In this document: positions 37,645 through 49,590 of the stretch, piece after piece
Layout of the letters: each line of letters opens with the position of its first letter
How positions within the stretch are numbered: the first letter of the stretch is position 1
Origin: Ooceraea biroi
Taxonomy: Eukaryota; Arthropoda; Insecta; Hymenoptera; Formicidae
DNA length: 64,000 nt
Reading direction: 5' to 3'
NCBI RefSeq assembly: GCF_003672135.1
Contig: NC_039509.1
Coordinates: forward strand, 9,682,663 to 9,746,662
Notes under the pieces: model-generated
Databases searched by the model: none
The model's input: only the letters and a program-made list of their open reading frames with translations
What the model was told of the DNA's origin: nothing
Translations under genes and position numbers: made by a program

Positions 37645-38940
37645 GGGTAAGGTTGCCACCATTGGAACCCCTTTATTTGAAGGTCTACTAATTTGAAATT
37701 ATAAGTAATAAAGTGAAACTAAGAATGTGATTTGAAGTGACATTTGTTAAGCTTTAAAATCAACAAGTCTCAGCATCTATCAATCAACATTTAAAAAAGA
37801 AAATAAAAAATATAAAAAGATTAAAAGTTTCCATGATTGGACCTTTGGCACCTTCTTTGGTCCACTTGGTTTCATTCATTGGACCATCGGTCCAATAAAA
37901 GAAACTAAGGCAAAAAAAATATCAAAATAATCTAGTATAGATATTTATTAATCAGTCACAAATACCTTAGAAGTACGTTTCTAACCTACATTGTTTATAA
38001 AATATTACGCTACAATTATAGAAAAAAGAGATATTTTAAGAGATCAACTGTTACAAAGGAACAACTTCAATCAAAATCAATCAACAACTGATAGTTATTA
38101 TATTAATATACGTAATTTAAAAATTCAAACTAACAAAAACAATATCATTCTTTTTAAACATAAATCTTTTTAAACATAACACAAATAAATCTTTGTCAAT
38201 TTTAAAACGACAATGAAAGGTAGAATTATGTAACTTTATATTACTTTTTGCAGGCTGGGCAAAAGTATCTTTTTTTACCTTTGCTCACACAAGCACACTC
38301 TAGTAATCGTCGTCTTAGTGTTGTTTTCGGTACAGAATATATTCTGCTGGCTGCATTTAAACCGATCTCTTTTTTCCGCAAAGCTTCTATGGCAAGCTTC
38401 ATACTAATTTCGTTCCATGTGTAGTACTTACTACGCTCTTTTCGTACTCGATGTGACTCTATTTCATTTTGAGACAACTGTGCCATTCTAAATAAAGAAT
38501 AAAAAACAAAGTCACTTAGTAGCCTTCATTGGATTGGTCCAATCATAGTAACCACTAGGTGGTTCAATCATTAGCAATTAGGTATAAATTTTACGATAAC
38601 GATTTTTTATTTTGAAGTTAGATCTGAATATTTAACTAAACGATGTAATAACACCTCAAATCAATATACTTTCATGAGGGAATATTAAAAATAAGACAAA
38701 ATCACGATTAGTAGATATACCTGAATGGTTATTTCAAACGTTTTATTTTTTTTTGTACTTAAACCCTACTGCCGCGTGTCACTCTGCAGTAGCGGCCGCA
38801 ATGGAACTGAGCGTGAGGAGGATAGCGGGGGGACGCGTGCACGTGCGTTCTATCTCTTTCTTTTGCCGACAATCGTTTTAGTTTTCGAAATACCTTAGTG
38901 GTTCAATGAAAGCAACGGTCCAATGGTGGCAACCTTACCC
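37645..38940 (-). mobile_element. Deleted pogo-type transposon (1,296 bp)
   Basis: Terminal inverted repeats GGGTAAGGTTGCCACCATTG, about 24 bases with one mismatch at the inner edge, flanked by TA (37643-37644 and 38941-38942). The only coding remnant is a pipsqueak-type DNA-binding frame on the minus strand; the DDE catalytic region is absent. GGTCCAAT-like motifs recur near both ends. TA targeting and a psq-type helix-turn-helix place it with pogo/Tigger-like elements. Confidence 0.88.
38241..38486 (-). CDS. Solo HTH_psq (pipsqueak/CENP-B-type) DNA-binding protein, transposase N-terminal remnant
   Basis: 81 aa, ATG to stop. Residues 22-61 (YTWNEISMKLAIEALRKK onward, ending VPKTTLRRRL) match the pipsqueak helix-turn-helix found at the N-terminus of pogo/Tigger transposases, which binds the element's ends. 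After it come CACVSKGKKRYFCPACKK and a stop, with a C-x-C and C-x-x-C pattern. Full transposases of this type exceed 400 aa, so the catalytic core has been lost by internal deletion. The frame itself is unbroken. It could be a fossil, or if expressed a DNA-binding competitor of the transposase. Expression cannot be judged here. Confidence 0.85.
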   Translation of the reverse strand: MAQLSQNEIESHRVRKERSKYYTWNEISMKLAIEALRKKEIGLNAASRIYSVPKTTLRRRLLECACVSKGKKRYFCPACKK

Positions 38941-38942
38941 TA

Positions 38943-40203
38943 TATATGTGTGATCGTTACATAAACTTGTGCGTCAGAAATTGGATGTGGTTACATTGAT
39001 TAAATAACGTTTATAAAATAGAATAAAATAGCGTTGCGTTGCGTTGCTTTATCGGAACGTGATATTATGGATTTTTATACACTATATTGACTCACATACA
39101 AATAAAGTATGATGACAGATATGTAAAATATCAATGGTATTTTTTTATATATATATATTATTGATCGCGTATAGAAGGATTGTTTTTCTTAAAAACATAA
39201 TTGCATATACAGGAAATGGAAGCTAAAGTAATAACGGTTTTTTTAATTGGTTTTTCGAACGGGCGGAATTGTGCTATTCTGTTTTTAAATATAAGATTTC
39301 GTTATTGAAGTTTTTGTTACGATTGACCATTCTTTTTCCGCCATTCATTTCGGTAATTGTAATGTTTTAGTGTCAGGAAATAATAAACCGTGCATACGTG
39401 TATACATATACGTTGCGGCAAAAAGCAATTGAAAAAAAAGAATGCAGAGATCGGTGAAATATATGTGTAACAATAACTCTCATCTTTCATTCGATTTAAT
39501 CTCTCCATGAAATCGTGTCATTCAACATCCCAATTTCAATGCACGCGAATGCAGGAATAATAATAACAACGGTGAGTTCGATTGTCGAAAGTCGAAAGCG
39601 CAACGACGAGGCAGTGCGGAATTGAAATAATTAACACGCTAAAATCCCCGTTGATCCAGAAGAACCGCATTTGCTGGCTCTCTCATGTCGCGGGAACGAT
39701 TATCGGCTCCGTTTTGCTCGTCGCCGTCGTTGTCGTCGTCGTCGTTAAGCAACAAGCCGAGTTTAATACCTCCTCCTCCTCCTCCTCTGGCTAATGGCGG
39801 CCACCTCTGGCGCCATTTTCGTGCTGAAAGCGGAAGCGCGCTCGTTCGACCATTCAGGCCTCGTCTCGTGGGAGCCACCGGCGTTTCAAAACGTCCGTAC
39901 GTATTTACATCCCTTCTGCTCCTGGTACGTATTTACATCCCTGTTGCCTCTGCGGCCCGCCTGCAAAAGTAATACCGTTCCATCTCTATCTCGGGGGCAA
40001 GCACGGGGTGAAAGGCACTAAAGGAGAACCGATGACACAAACCTCCTCCATTCCCTTCTCCTCCTTCTCTCTTGCAATAAGAGGCGGTTACGTGATACGT
40101 TTCTTGTAGATTAACCCGCCACTGCATCGTTTGTGCGCGTCTCCAAGCGCGTGTAGGCACATCGAATTGCACATCTCTCGGCTATCTTTCGAATTGTTCC
40201 TCA
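38943..40203. other. AT-rich then GC-rich spacer, no gene recognised
   Basis: Contains GTC and CTC trinucleotide runs (about 39720-39745 and 39769-39788) that create the Val-, Ser- and Gly-rich frames on both strands at 39582-39972. These frames are not convincing as genes. Confidence 0.5.
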
Positions 40204-40872
40204 TACAGCACAAAATATTCGGAGAATATTCTAACAACATGATTTCCATATATTCTAAGAATATTCGAAAAGAATATTCATAAATAGTTCCACGAATGTT
40301 TTAAATGTTATTGGTATGTTATTTGGTAAGTACTCAGAATATTCTAATGATATTTCAATGAATATTCTTATAATATCTTATTTCTTATAATATTTCCCAC
40401 AATATTCCTAAAATATCCTATACACTCTAAAAATGGCTTCATCGTAATTAAGTGTTTGAATTATACACATTTAAGCAGAAATAATGTTTGACTTATCAAA
40501 CGCAAGTGGAAAAGCGTTTGAGTTTCAAACACTTTTGTATCAAACATTGTTACATATATATTAAAATTGTTTTGCTAAAATCAAACATGAGTCAAATTAA
40601 ACAGATATATACGTTTGATTTTTAAACGGGAACAAAATAAAACACAATTTGTGTTTGATTATTAGAAAGTCAAACAGATTTATATTTCAAACACTTTCTA
40701 ATTACACACTTATGAAACAAACACTTACAAACTTAAACACTGAATTCTTACAAAATTTCAACAAACCAGATGGCGCTCGCGGCGCAGTTTCTCGCGAGCA
40801 AGAGTTGCCTAACAAGGTATTTATTAAATCGCGATACACTGGGAATATCTGATAATCTGATGGTCGGACTAA

Positions 40873-43800
40873 CAAGGAAGGTTAGCCAACCCGGAAATTT
40901 AGAAAATTCTGAAACTTTGTGTGCATATAGAGTAGTTTATCCGTAACATAAAACTATTTTTTTTCATGCTGAATTACAATTCAAGGGGGTGAAATCACCC
41001 CTTGAAGAAAAATATAGGTATTTCTATTTTGCGAAATAACTGCCAAACGGTGAGAGATATAAAAAAAAGTTTATACAAAAGTTGCATCTCTTTTTTATGT
41101 TTACAAAGCTGTGTGCACTTTGACATTAAATGACGCAGATTCATATTGATGCACCGATAACCTTGTCGAACTTTCCGATTTACGTAATACGGATGTGTCT
41201 ATCCGTTTTGCAAACCACACGAAAAATTAGATAAGTTGGTGCATAGATTGGACTACTGTCGCAAATGAGGAAAATGGTGCAACTTATAATCTTTTTTCCA
41301 ACATTTTTTCGGTGAATAAGTTTATGTAATCGCGGTTTTCGATTCATATAAATATGCCCGAGGAAGTATTACTTTCCAGTCTCATTTACGACAGGAATCA
41401 GCATTCTGTTGAAAAGTTTGCCTGATAGAAAATGACGCCGGTTAATGTTGCGAACACAATAAACATGTTAGCGACTACATTTCAAATTGCGAGTATAACA
41501 CAGACACCTATAACGCCTTTTGAAATTGAAGTGCATAATGAAATTCGTGATATTCTACAAAATTTGCAAGACGTACGTTCATCATTTGAACATGATTACG
41601 TGCTTGATTTTGCTGATCCATCAGAACCCCATGGAGCACAAATTGTAGAATACATTACGCCTGCAGAAAAAGAAGAAGAAGACAGTTTTGAATATGAAGA
41701 ATGTATTGTCGATGATGAAGATGGGAAGGTCGACTTGAGTTATAAGAGAAAGGCCGTAGAGTTTTGAAAAAGCAGAAAGAAGGCACGTCGGACATTAACT
41801 AGCGTACAGAATAGTTTTCATAAGGTTAAATCCTTACAGCAGCTATACAGATGGGAAGCAAGTGTAGAAAAAGGTGGAACAAATGCAGATAAATTTACAT
41901 TTATTACGGAATATGTACTGCAAAAGTTTGAAGAAGCATGTGATAGAAAATCTATTGTTCATGACATGAATTTAAGATTATGGGCTTTGGAGGCAAAGGA
42001 GCAAGTGGACCTACCTGAATTCAAGGCAAGTAAATGGTGGATTTGAAAATTCAAGAATGTGCACAGAATTGTTTCCCGCAAGATAACAACATTCAGGACG
42101 CAATTTACGCTTCAAGATATTGGCAACTTACAAGATATCGCAAAATCATTTGTTTCAAACGTAAAGTCAAACATTCCAGATTTTGGAGTTGAAGAAATTT
42201 ATAATGCAGACGAGAGTGGTTTCAAGCTTGAAATACATTCTAGGCGAACATTGACGAAATCAGGAGTAAAAACAGTTGAAGCAATGATTCAATCAGTATC
42301 TTCTACAACACACAGTTATACTATAATGCCTATTATTTCAGCAAGTGGATGTCTTCTTTCACCACTATACATAGTTTTGAAGGAGTCTACGTGAATATTT
42401 GGCCCGAGGGTGGAAGAAACTCTTTTCCGTCCAGTTAACATTTACATCCAAGCTTCAAAATCAGGAAAACTCACGTCTGAACATTTCAAAACTTGGTTCA
42501 GCGAAGTGTATCTACCGAATACTGGCCGTAAAAGCATGTTACTCATTCATGGACGGACACTGCCCAAGACAACTAGAGCAGTTGACATTCCACAAGACAA
42601 AGAGGTACAATTTTTAACCATTCCAAAAAGACAACGGGAATGATTCAGCCTTTAGATGTGTTCGGATTCCGGGTTTGGAAAAATTTTGTGCGAACATTTT
42701 CGGATAATGTAATTCTTGAAGAGAGATGTTAATCTACACTCCCGTAATGAAATAATTAAATTGCAATCACTAACCCATAATCAGTTTTCTTCACCTAGAT
42801 TTAAAAACCTGTTTCAATATGCTTGGTATAAAAGCGGATATGTAGAAACGCATCCTGCCGAATTTCAAAATCCTGTAGATTTCTGTTACTTCAAAAATGA
42901 AAAGAATATACCCAAATGTAGTATTTGTGGGATGGCCGCTTTTATACGCTGTGCATGGTGTGGCGACTATCTCTGTTTTAAACACTTTTATGAAGAATAT
43001 CATTACTGTACCAATTACAATCCGTACTTTTTAGTATATCTATCATTTTGCACTAATATAACTATTGTAATGTATAATTAAACAATAGAGCGTGTACTAA
43101 TATTTCTGTTTTAAACATTTTTACGAAGAATATCATTACTGTATCAATTAGCAAATTTTACTGTATTTGTCACTACTAACACTTGTATTGTTGTACTCGA
43201 TTAATAACATTTTCAATGTATAAGTAAACCATAAAGAATGTACAAAAAACGAATGTACGAATGCAAATGTTATATATATGAGGATTAATAAAATCAATTA
43301 ATACATTCGTTGAAAATAGGTACAAACTATCTTGTTGAAATAAGCGAACAATGATTGAAATTGATATAAATTATGATTTAAATATTGTGACATCATTATA
43401 TCGTTACAGAATATCTTACTAATATATATTAACAATAAGTCAAGAATCAATCACACAATATGTACTATGTAATCTGTAGAATCAATCCGCATTTTTTGTG
43501 TAAATCGGAAAGTTCGACAAGGTTATCGGTGCATCAATATGAATCTGCGTCATTTAATGTCAAAGTGCAATATCTTGTTCATGCAACATCTTATTTATCG
43601 TGCCGTTTACAAAATAATCTAATAAAAATGCAAGGAAAGACGTTCCAATGGATCGCGATAGTTCAAAACTACATTTATCGCCTTATCGACTTATCCCGTG
43701 TGATTTATATTTTTATATCATATATACAGTTCCTTTAATAAACAGTTGTGAATATTATTTTACCAAACATTTTATTTCTGTTTTCCGCATTAACCAAGAG

Positions 43801-44322
43801 GCTATTATAAAATCAACGGTACGAGAAATTTAAATATTACTTTTTAAAATCATTTTAATAATTAAACTGCTAAAACGCGCGGAATTGGGAATCGAAGTTT
43901 TTCTTTTAAGGTTTTTATTTTATTTTATTTTTTTTAATATAACAGACATAAATTGATTATGACGTATGAAAAGAGGTCAGGGAGAAGTACTTTGACGTAA
44001 ATTTACGAAGTAAAAAAATTCAATTTTAAGGGGTGGTGGAGAGGTAAATAGAAAAGCATTCATTTTTCGATACTTATCCATACACAGCTTTGTAGACATA
44101 AAAAAGAGATGCAACTTTTGTATAAACTTTTTTTGTATATCTCACCGTTTGGCAGTAATTTCGCAAAATGGAAATACCTACATTTTTCTTCAAGGGGTGA
44201 TTTCACCCCCTTGAACTGTAATTCAGTATGAAAAAAAATAGTTTTATGTTACGGATAAACTACTCTATATGCACACAAAGTTTCAGAATTTTCTGAATTT
44301 CCGGGTTGGCTAACCTTCCTTG
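40873..44322 (+). mobile_element. Inner pogo/Tc5-like transposon with long inverted repeats (about 3.45 kb)
   Basis: Ends CAAGGAAGGTTAGCCAACCC in inverted orientation. The left arm is continuous for about 310 bases (40873-41183). The right arm is split: its outer 240 bases are at 44083-44322 and its inner 69 bases at 43501-43569, separated by about 513 bases of unrelated sequence. A TA follows the right end; the left flank is AA, perhaps mutated. It carries a decayed transposase on the plus strand. Confidence 0.88.
41432..43081 (+). pseudogene. Decayed pogo/Tc5-like (DDE_1-type) transposase
   Basis: A reading frame starting MTPVNVANTINML can be followed for about 540 residues in conceptual segments. 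It opens with an acidic N-terminal part and continues through a CENP-B/Tc5-like DNA-binding stretch (LPEFKASKWWI, then FKNVHR). The DDE core has NADESGF with the first Asp, LLIHGRTLPK where an Asp is expected before the loop, and MIQPLDVFGFRVWKNF with the last Asp. A Cys/His cluster closes it (CSICGMAAFIRCAWCGDYLCFKHF, ending HYC), known from many insect DDE_1 proteins. Breaks seen: in-frame TGA at 41765, 42044 and 42392, a frameshift near 42625 and another near 42715. It cannot make an active transposase. Confidence 0.85.
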
Positions 44323-44795
44323 TAAGATGCAGTAATCTCTCGCTCTAGGAACCAATTCATCCACTACGCGCTAACAAATTCGTTAGACTTAAAACATATA
44401 AACATTTGATTTGCAGGAAATTTCAATTAAGTAGAAAATCAAACACCTTACGCGTGTAATATAATTAAACACCAACCACAAACCCAACACTTATAAATGT
44501 TTGAAATGTCAAACATTAATAAACATCTTGAAAACGGCGACAACGAAAGTGTTTGAAATTTCAAACACTTATTATTTAGAGTATAGAATATCCTATAGAA
44601 ACAGTCCATAAACATACGCAAAATGTTCATAGAATATGCTACAGAATATTTATAGAACATTCAGAGAATGTAAGTTTTTGTCTACTTCAAATGTTCCATG
44701 GAAGGTTCACAGAAACTCTGAAGCATTATATAAGAATATTCTAAACATTCTCCGATATTATTCTATGAATGATCATAGAACGATCTTGTGCTGTA

Positions 44796-47700
44796 TGGGT
44801 CGGAAGGAAAGCGGCAGAAGATGGTAAAGATCGCGAGTTCACGGATAAAATTACGCTACGAAGTATATATAATGATATCGTTACTTTTATTCCCTCTGCG
44901 CCGCGCGATGCGGCTCCGTTTTACGATATTTTGATATATTTTCTATAGTCAGAGTGCTGTTCTTTCTCTAGGATAACTTTATCATCCGCTAAGATCGTTA
45001 GCTTTATCTTTCCCCAGACATGCGATTTACTTGAAATTCTACCTGGCGAATCTCCGTTTCACATCATAGAGCAAACGCTTTTATTTTTCTCTTGGCTGTG
45101 TTCCACGTCATGTTTGCGCGTCAGTGCTCGTCTTGAAAATGTCTTTTTTATTATTCTTCAGTAAATATTTATGTAACCAAGCGGAAATCCATTTGCATGA
45201 TAACGGAGAATATCTGAAAATAGTTTGAGTAATATCTTAGTCACAGGGACAAAGCCCGGAGGCTTCTGAGAATAGAGGCAGAAAAAGGATGTGGAATCCT
45301 GAGAGGATTCACTTGTGATGGTCTACTCTGTTAACTTTGAAAAGCGGATGATATGTGTCCATGTACTAGCTCGCTCCTCTATTATATTTTTAATGGCATG
45401 CATATCTTTGCGAGACTGCTTTTCGTACAATGATTTTCGCAATTATCGCAAATTTTGTTCAGAAACATTATCCGTGAAAAATGTTAGAAAAATGTATGAC
45501 TATATTTTGCTAATTTATTTTAACTGGCCTCATCGCGTAATCAGTTATGTAATTATTCGTGAAAGATCTTTGCATCTCCTTAAAGAACAACTTTGAAGCA
45601 ACTTGTACATTTCCGTCAATGTAATAATTAATACTGCGATATCTTAAATGCCGTCACTATTTAATCTTTCGAGATGAATATTCCTTCGAAAAGAGCGTTA
45701 TCAAGAAATGAGATAAAATGCGCGGTTGGAAGAATTACTCAACATTTTTCTGCAAGAGTAAAAAGCGGAGTTGCCGTGGCCAATTGGGTCATTGCATCCA
45801 ATCACATTTCCCGATACTTTTCTACGGATGCAATATCGATAAATCTAATCGATTACGTAACATCCGAGCTTGATTGAAAACTCTTCTCCTCTCTCAATCG
45901 AACATTTCTTTTAAATGTGGAGTGATGCTCATAATGTTTTCGCTTGTCATTTCCATTTGCTATGTATCGCGCATCAGTGTCTCATATTATTGAGATAATA
46001 GCGCTGATGAAATATTATAATATAATATATTATATATGTAAGTATAATATATGTATATAATATATTCATTATAATACAATATTTCATCAGCGCTCTCATT
46101 ATCTATATATATATATAATCCCTATTCTGTCGTTGAATTGATCGGGTACTTCCTGACATGCTAGAAACACCAAATTTCGCATGGTGATAGGGGTTCACCC
46201 CCAGGTAATGGGAAAATTCTTGAAATCTTTAATTTCGGTCCAGGGACTACCTGGCGTAGACAGACTATTTTACTAGTTTAAATATATTATAATAAAATTT
46301 TTCTTTTTTCGTTGAGAATCGTTGAGTCTCTTCTCTCATTATGAGGGATCCGTATCACTGAAATCGCGAATAGCAAGCAGCGAGAAATCGGATCCAGCGA
46401 ATCGACCGACGTAGATGAGCGAGATAAAATTTGTTTCACATCGTCGAACGAGACTAGGGAAACTGCGAAGCGGCTAATGGCGTGAAATTCGTGGAAATCC
46501 ACTTTTCTTCTGTCGACGCGGTCGACAAAGACTGCTGGCGTGTTGCCACGACGGACGGTCCGACGGTGTGGAACTTGTTAAACATTAATTATTATCCCGG
46601 AGGCATCGCTTTATCTCCCCGCTTGGCTAAGTTACCACTCGCCAAGTGCGTTTCTAGCTGCGCTGTTCAGGCATGTGCAAGTGATGGAAAATTTCGAGTG
46701 CTTGATTCGGATGATATAACTCGATATTCTTACGGAAATCCGTAACTTTTTCATTTTCAAATGGGCAAAGCGCCCATTTTATTTTTGATTTTCGTAAAAG
46801 TCTAAAACGACGCCAAAAATCCTCGACATAAAACGCTCACTCCGTTATAAGCTGTTCGAAACCACTTGACCGTAATTTTCACGGCGGATTCTTTGGTTGA
46901 TTTTCTTTTAATTAAGTACCGGCATCACTAGTTGTTTCTTGTTGGCGAATAAATTTGTCACAATAGCATTTTCAGTACTTGATAATTCAATGACAATTAT
47001 ATGACTTCAAATCTTCTTTCGTATCTCTGAATTTCAAGCAACAACGATGGTGGAATGAATGGATGCTCGATGCGGATGTAAAGCGGACAGCAAGAAAAGA
47101 AATTATTACGGGAAACTTTCCACTCGATTATCCGCTGTCAAAGACTCTCTAATTACGGGAGATAATTAGTCTCGAGCGCCCGGGATTTTCTTCGGGCTCG
47201 CGATTAGGAAGCGATTACCGGCGTTTATGGAGGTCTTTAAAAGCCATCTCTTTTAAACCCACTTGCGAATCTTCGCTGTCGTTCCACGCAGGATATAAAT
47301 CCTATCAGGAGTTACGTTTACGCGGTTCATAAAATCGAAGGGATTTTCTTCGTCGTAAGGGAGATTTGTCATGAAAAAGATATTTTGATATCTTTAAACA
47401 GCGTGGCTATATATCGTTATCTTTTAATATATTTTTTAATGGAGCGACATTAGATAATTTCGGATATTATCTAATGTGTTCTCACCTTTTAATCCTATTA
47501 ATCATTAGCGAGCTTTTAGAGAAACTTTAATCATGGCAAAATATTTTAATCTTTCGCGGATTGATGAAAACGTATTCATTAGCATAAATATGATTGCAGA
47601 TGTCATATCCTCAGGAATGTTCCATACGAAGCTAATTAACATCGAAATGTGAGGGTAATTAGCAGCGCAGGAGAGCAAAGTTTTCAGAATTTATACTCTC

Positions 47701-48960
47701 GAATTCATACAGCCAATTTCAGTTACGCATTGATCATGGCGTTTATTTCGCGTTCCTCTGTGGCGAGAATAATTCGATACAAGCTAACTTATATCCTCGC
47801 TAAATATTATATTTATTAATGATATCGAATGTGTACCGCAGAAATAATTCAATCGAGAATCGAGTTACTTGAACTAAAATGCGTTTTGCTATTATTTTCG
47901 ATTGATTTTATCTTCTTGTTGCTTGTCGGGATATGCAAAAATAATCGCAATTTCTCAGAATTATTAAACTACGTTTAAGCGTTTATTAGTGAAGTAAACA
48001 GCATTTAAAATTCAACGCAAGGTGTTAATGCACTCTTGAAGATTCGTCGACGTTTCTCTTTGGTACACTTTGTCAATTACAAAATCATGAATAAGGTACT
48101 GAAGTCGTAACAGTTAGCGATTCCCTCTGCGTACAAGAGGATAAATATAATATTTCGAAGACATCTCGTAACAAATTCTATCTAACTTTGGAATTCCGGG
48201 GGGCTGTAATTGCGAAGTTCAACGAAACGTGCATCAAAATCAACACAGTTACGTGGAAATAGTTACAGACATTCGGATGTCCTTTAAATTTCAACGGAGA
48301 GTAACCATCTTCTATTTGCGCTCGTATTTACCAGTATAATCGTACCCCGGCCTTAATTGCATCTGGAATTTCTGTTTGTTCTGGTAATAAGAATCTGTCA
48401 TGCGAACGGGCGATCGTTTGCTCTCTGTTTACAAGCCGCTTCGCTAATAAAATTATTTATATAGAGTTATTTTATAATGCACAGTTTGATATATGTGTAA
48501 GAGTTTACTGCTGGTGCATTATACGTGTTGAATTATTCAATCACATTCCTGAGTTTAGCTGGCTTTTGCTCGCGGCTACGTTATTACATAGCGTACGTTC
48601 ATTTATCCGTTTATTACGTGAAAAGTGCTCATTGAAATATTTTTCATTGTCATGCCAGAAGGCCGCACGGGCCTTTCACGAAACATGAATAACGTAAAAT
48701 TTGATGATTCCCTAATCTATACATGGCCGGTGTATTGACAATGTACCGTGAAATTGCATTCCTAACGGGGAAATTAAATTCTCGTGATTACGGAATAGCA
48801 ATTTTGTCGAACAATTCGACTACGAGCTATCGCTCACGTGGAAATTATTTCGCACAAAATTAGGAGTCAAAAGCGACGGATTTCGTTTTGACGAATCATT
48901 TTGACGCCAGATAAATTTGCATGCTGCGAGCTTTCAATCACGTTTCGGGTCGCTTAACTG
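44796..48960. other. Intergenic or intronic block, no gene recognised
   Basis: AT-rich, with a small palindrome at 45991-46106 and no coding exon that I can support. Frames at 45315-45596, 45674-45877 and 46482-46745 have no family signature. Confidence 0.5.
45991..46106. repeat. Short palindrome with AT-rich centre
   Basis: Arms around AGCGCTGATGAAATATT and its inverse AATATTTCATCAGCGCT enclose a TATA-rich loop, and the outer AGATAATA/TTATCT also pair. It could be a tiny MITE or a cruciform-prone site; no target duplication was assigned. Confidence 0.7.
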
Positions 48961-49590
48961 CACAGAAAAAAAGTAAGTGTCACATCAAAACTTATATATT
49001 TGTATATACGCAACAATTTATAATCTTCGTAAAAGAATTTAATAATCTTGAATTTCAACTAAAATGAAAAAATGAAATTATATCACATTAAACGAAGAAA
49101 ACAATTTTTGAATAAAGCAATTTTGTATAGTTCAATCAAGAAAAATATATTTTTATTATTTAAGAATAATTTTCTTGAATAGAAAGGAAACAATGTTAAA
49201 TAGAAAATAACATATTTTCAAACTGTTTTCGCGTTGTGCGTTATGTTCAGTTTAGATTACCATCGCGCGGCTGTCTTCGCGTGGAGGTTAACAATTTAGT
49301 AGAATGTGATAATTGTGCATATAATAAATAATAGATATAAGATATAATCCCGTCAACGTGAAAATACGTCTCTTACCTCCACGACCACGATCTTATTCCG
49401 TTATTATTTGACGCATTTTCTAGTCGAGAAAATAATTATATTGTATTCTTCAGGTGACAACTATAATATTGAAATAAGATTATAATATAGTTGAAATTCA
49501 AGATTATTAAATTCTTTTACGAAGATTATAAATATTGTTGCGTATATACAAGTATATAAGTTTTGATGTGACACTTACTTTTTTTCTGTG
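48961..49590. mobile_element. Foldback MITE, CACAGAAAAAAAGTAAGTG ends (630 bp)
   Basis: The left arm from 48961 (CACAGAAAAAAAGTAAGTG) is repeated inverted to 49590 over about 100 bases with very few differences. The dinucleotide TG flanks both ends. The interior is AT-rich with no coding capacity. The CACxGAAAAA terminus resembles the CACTGAGAAAAA MITEs at 30938 and 35360. Confidence 0.85.

Larger units (their letters stand above)
40423..44583. mobile_element. Middle MITE of the nest, ACTCTAAA ends, many GTTTGA motifs
   Basis: Left end CACTCTAAAAAT after TA (40421-40422); right end reads TACTCTAAATAA inward from the TA at 44584-44585. Its own parts are roughly 40423-40872 and 44323-44583. 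They contain ten or more copies of GTTTGA/TCAAAC, several as AAGTGTTTGA or TCAAACACTT, in both orientations and on both sides of the insertion. Termini are short, so the exact borders are less certain than those of the other layers. Confidence 0.6.
40206..44793. mobile_element. Outer MITE of a three-layer nest, CAGCACAA ends
   Basis: CAGCACAA at 40206 and its inverse TTGTGCTG ending 44793, each bordered by TA (40204-40205 and 44794-44795). Outside the nested material its own sequence is only about 430 bases (40206-40422 and 44584-44793). The left half holds five exact GAATATTC palindromes and the right half one. No coding capacity of its own. Confidence 0.75.

Noticed and set aside
43648..43833. 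Short frame containing YRLIPCDLYFY, faintly like a mariner transposase C-terminus
   Set aside because: The match is too short and lacks the surrounding motifs; more likely coincidence within the 513-bp interval.
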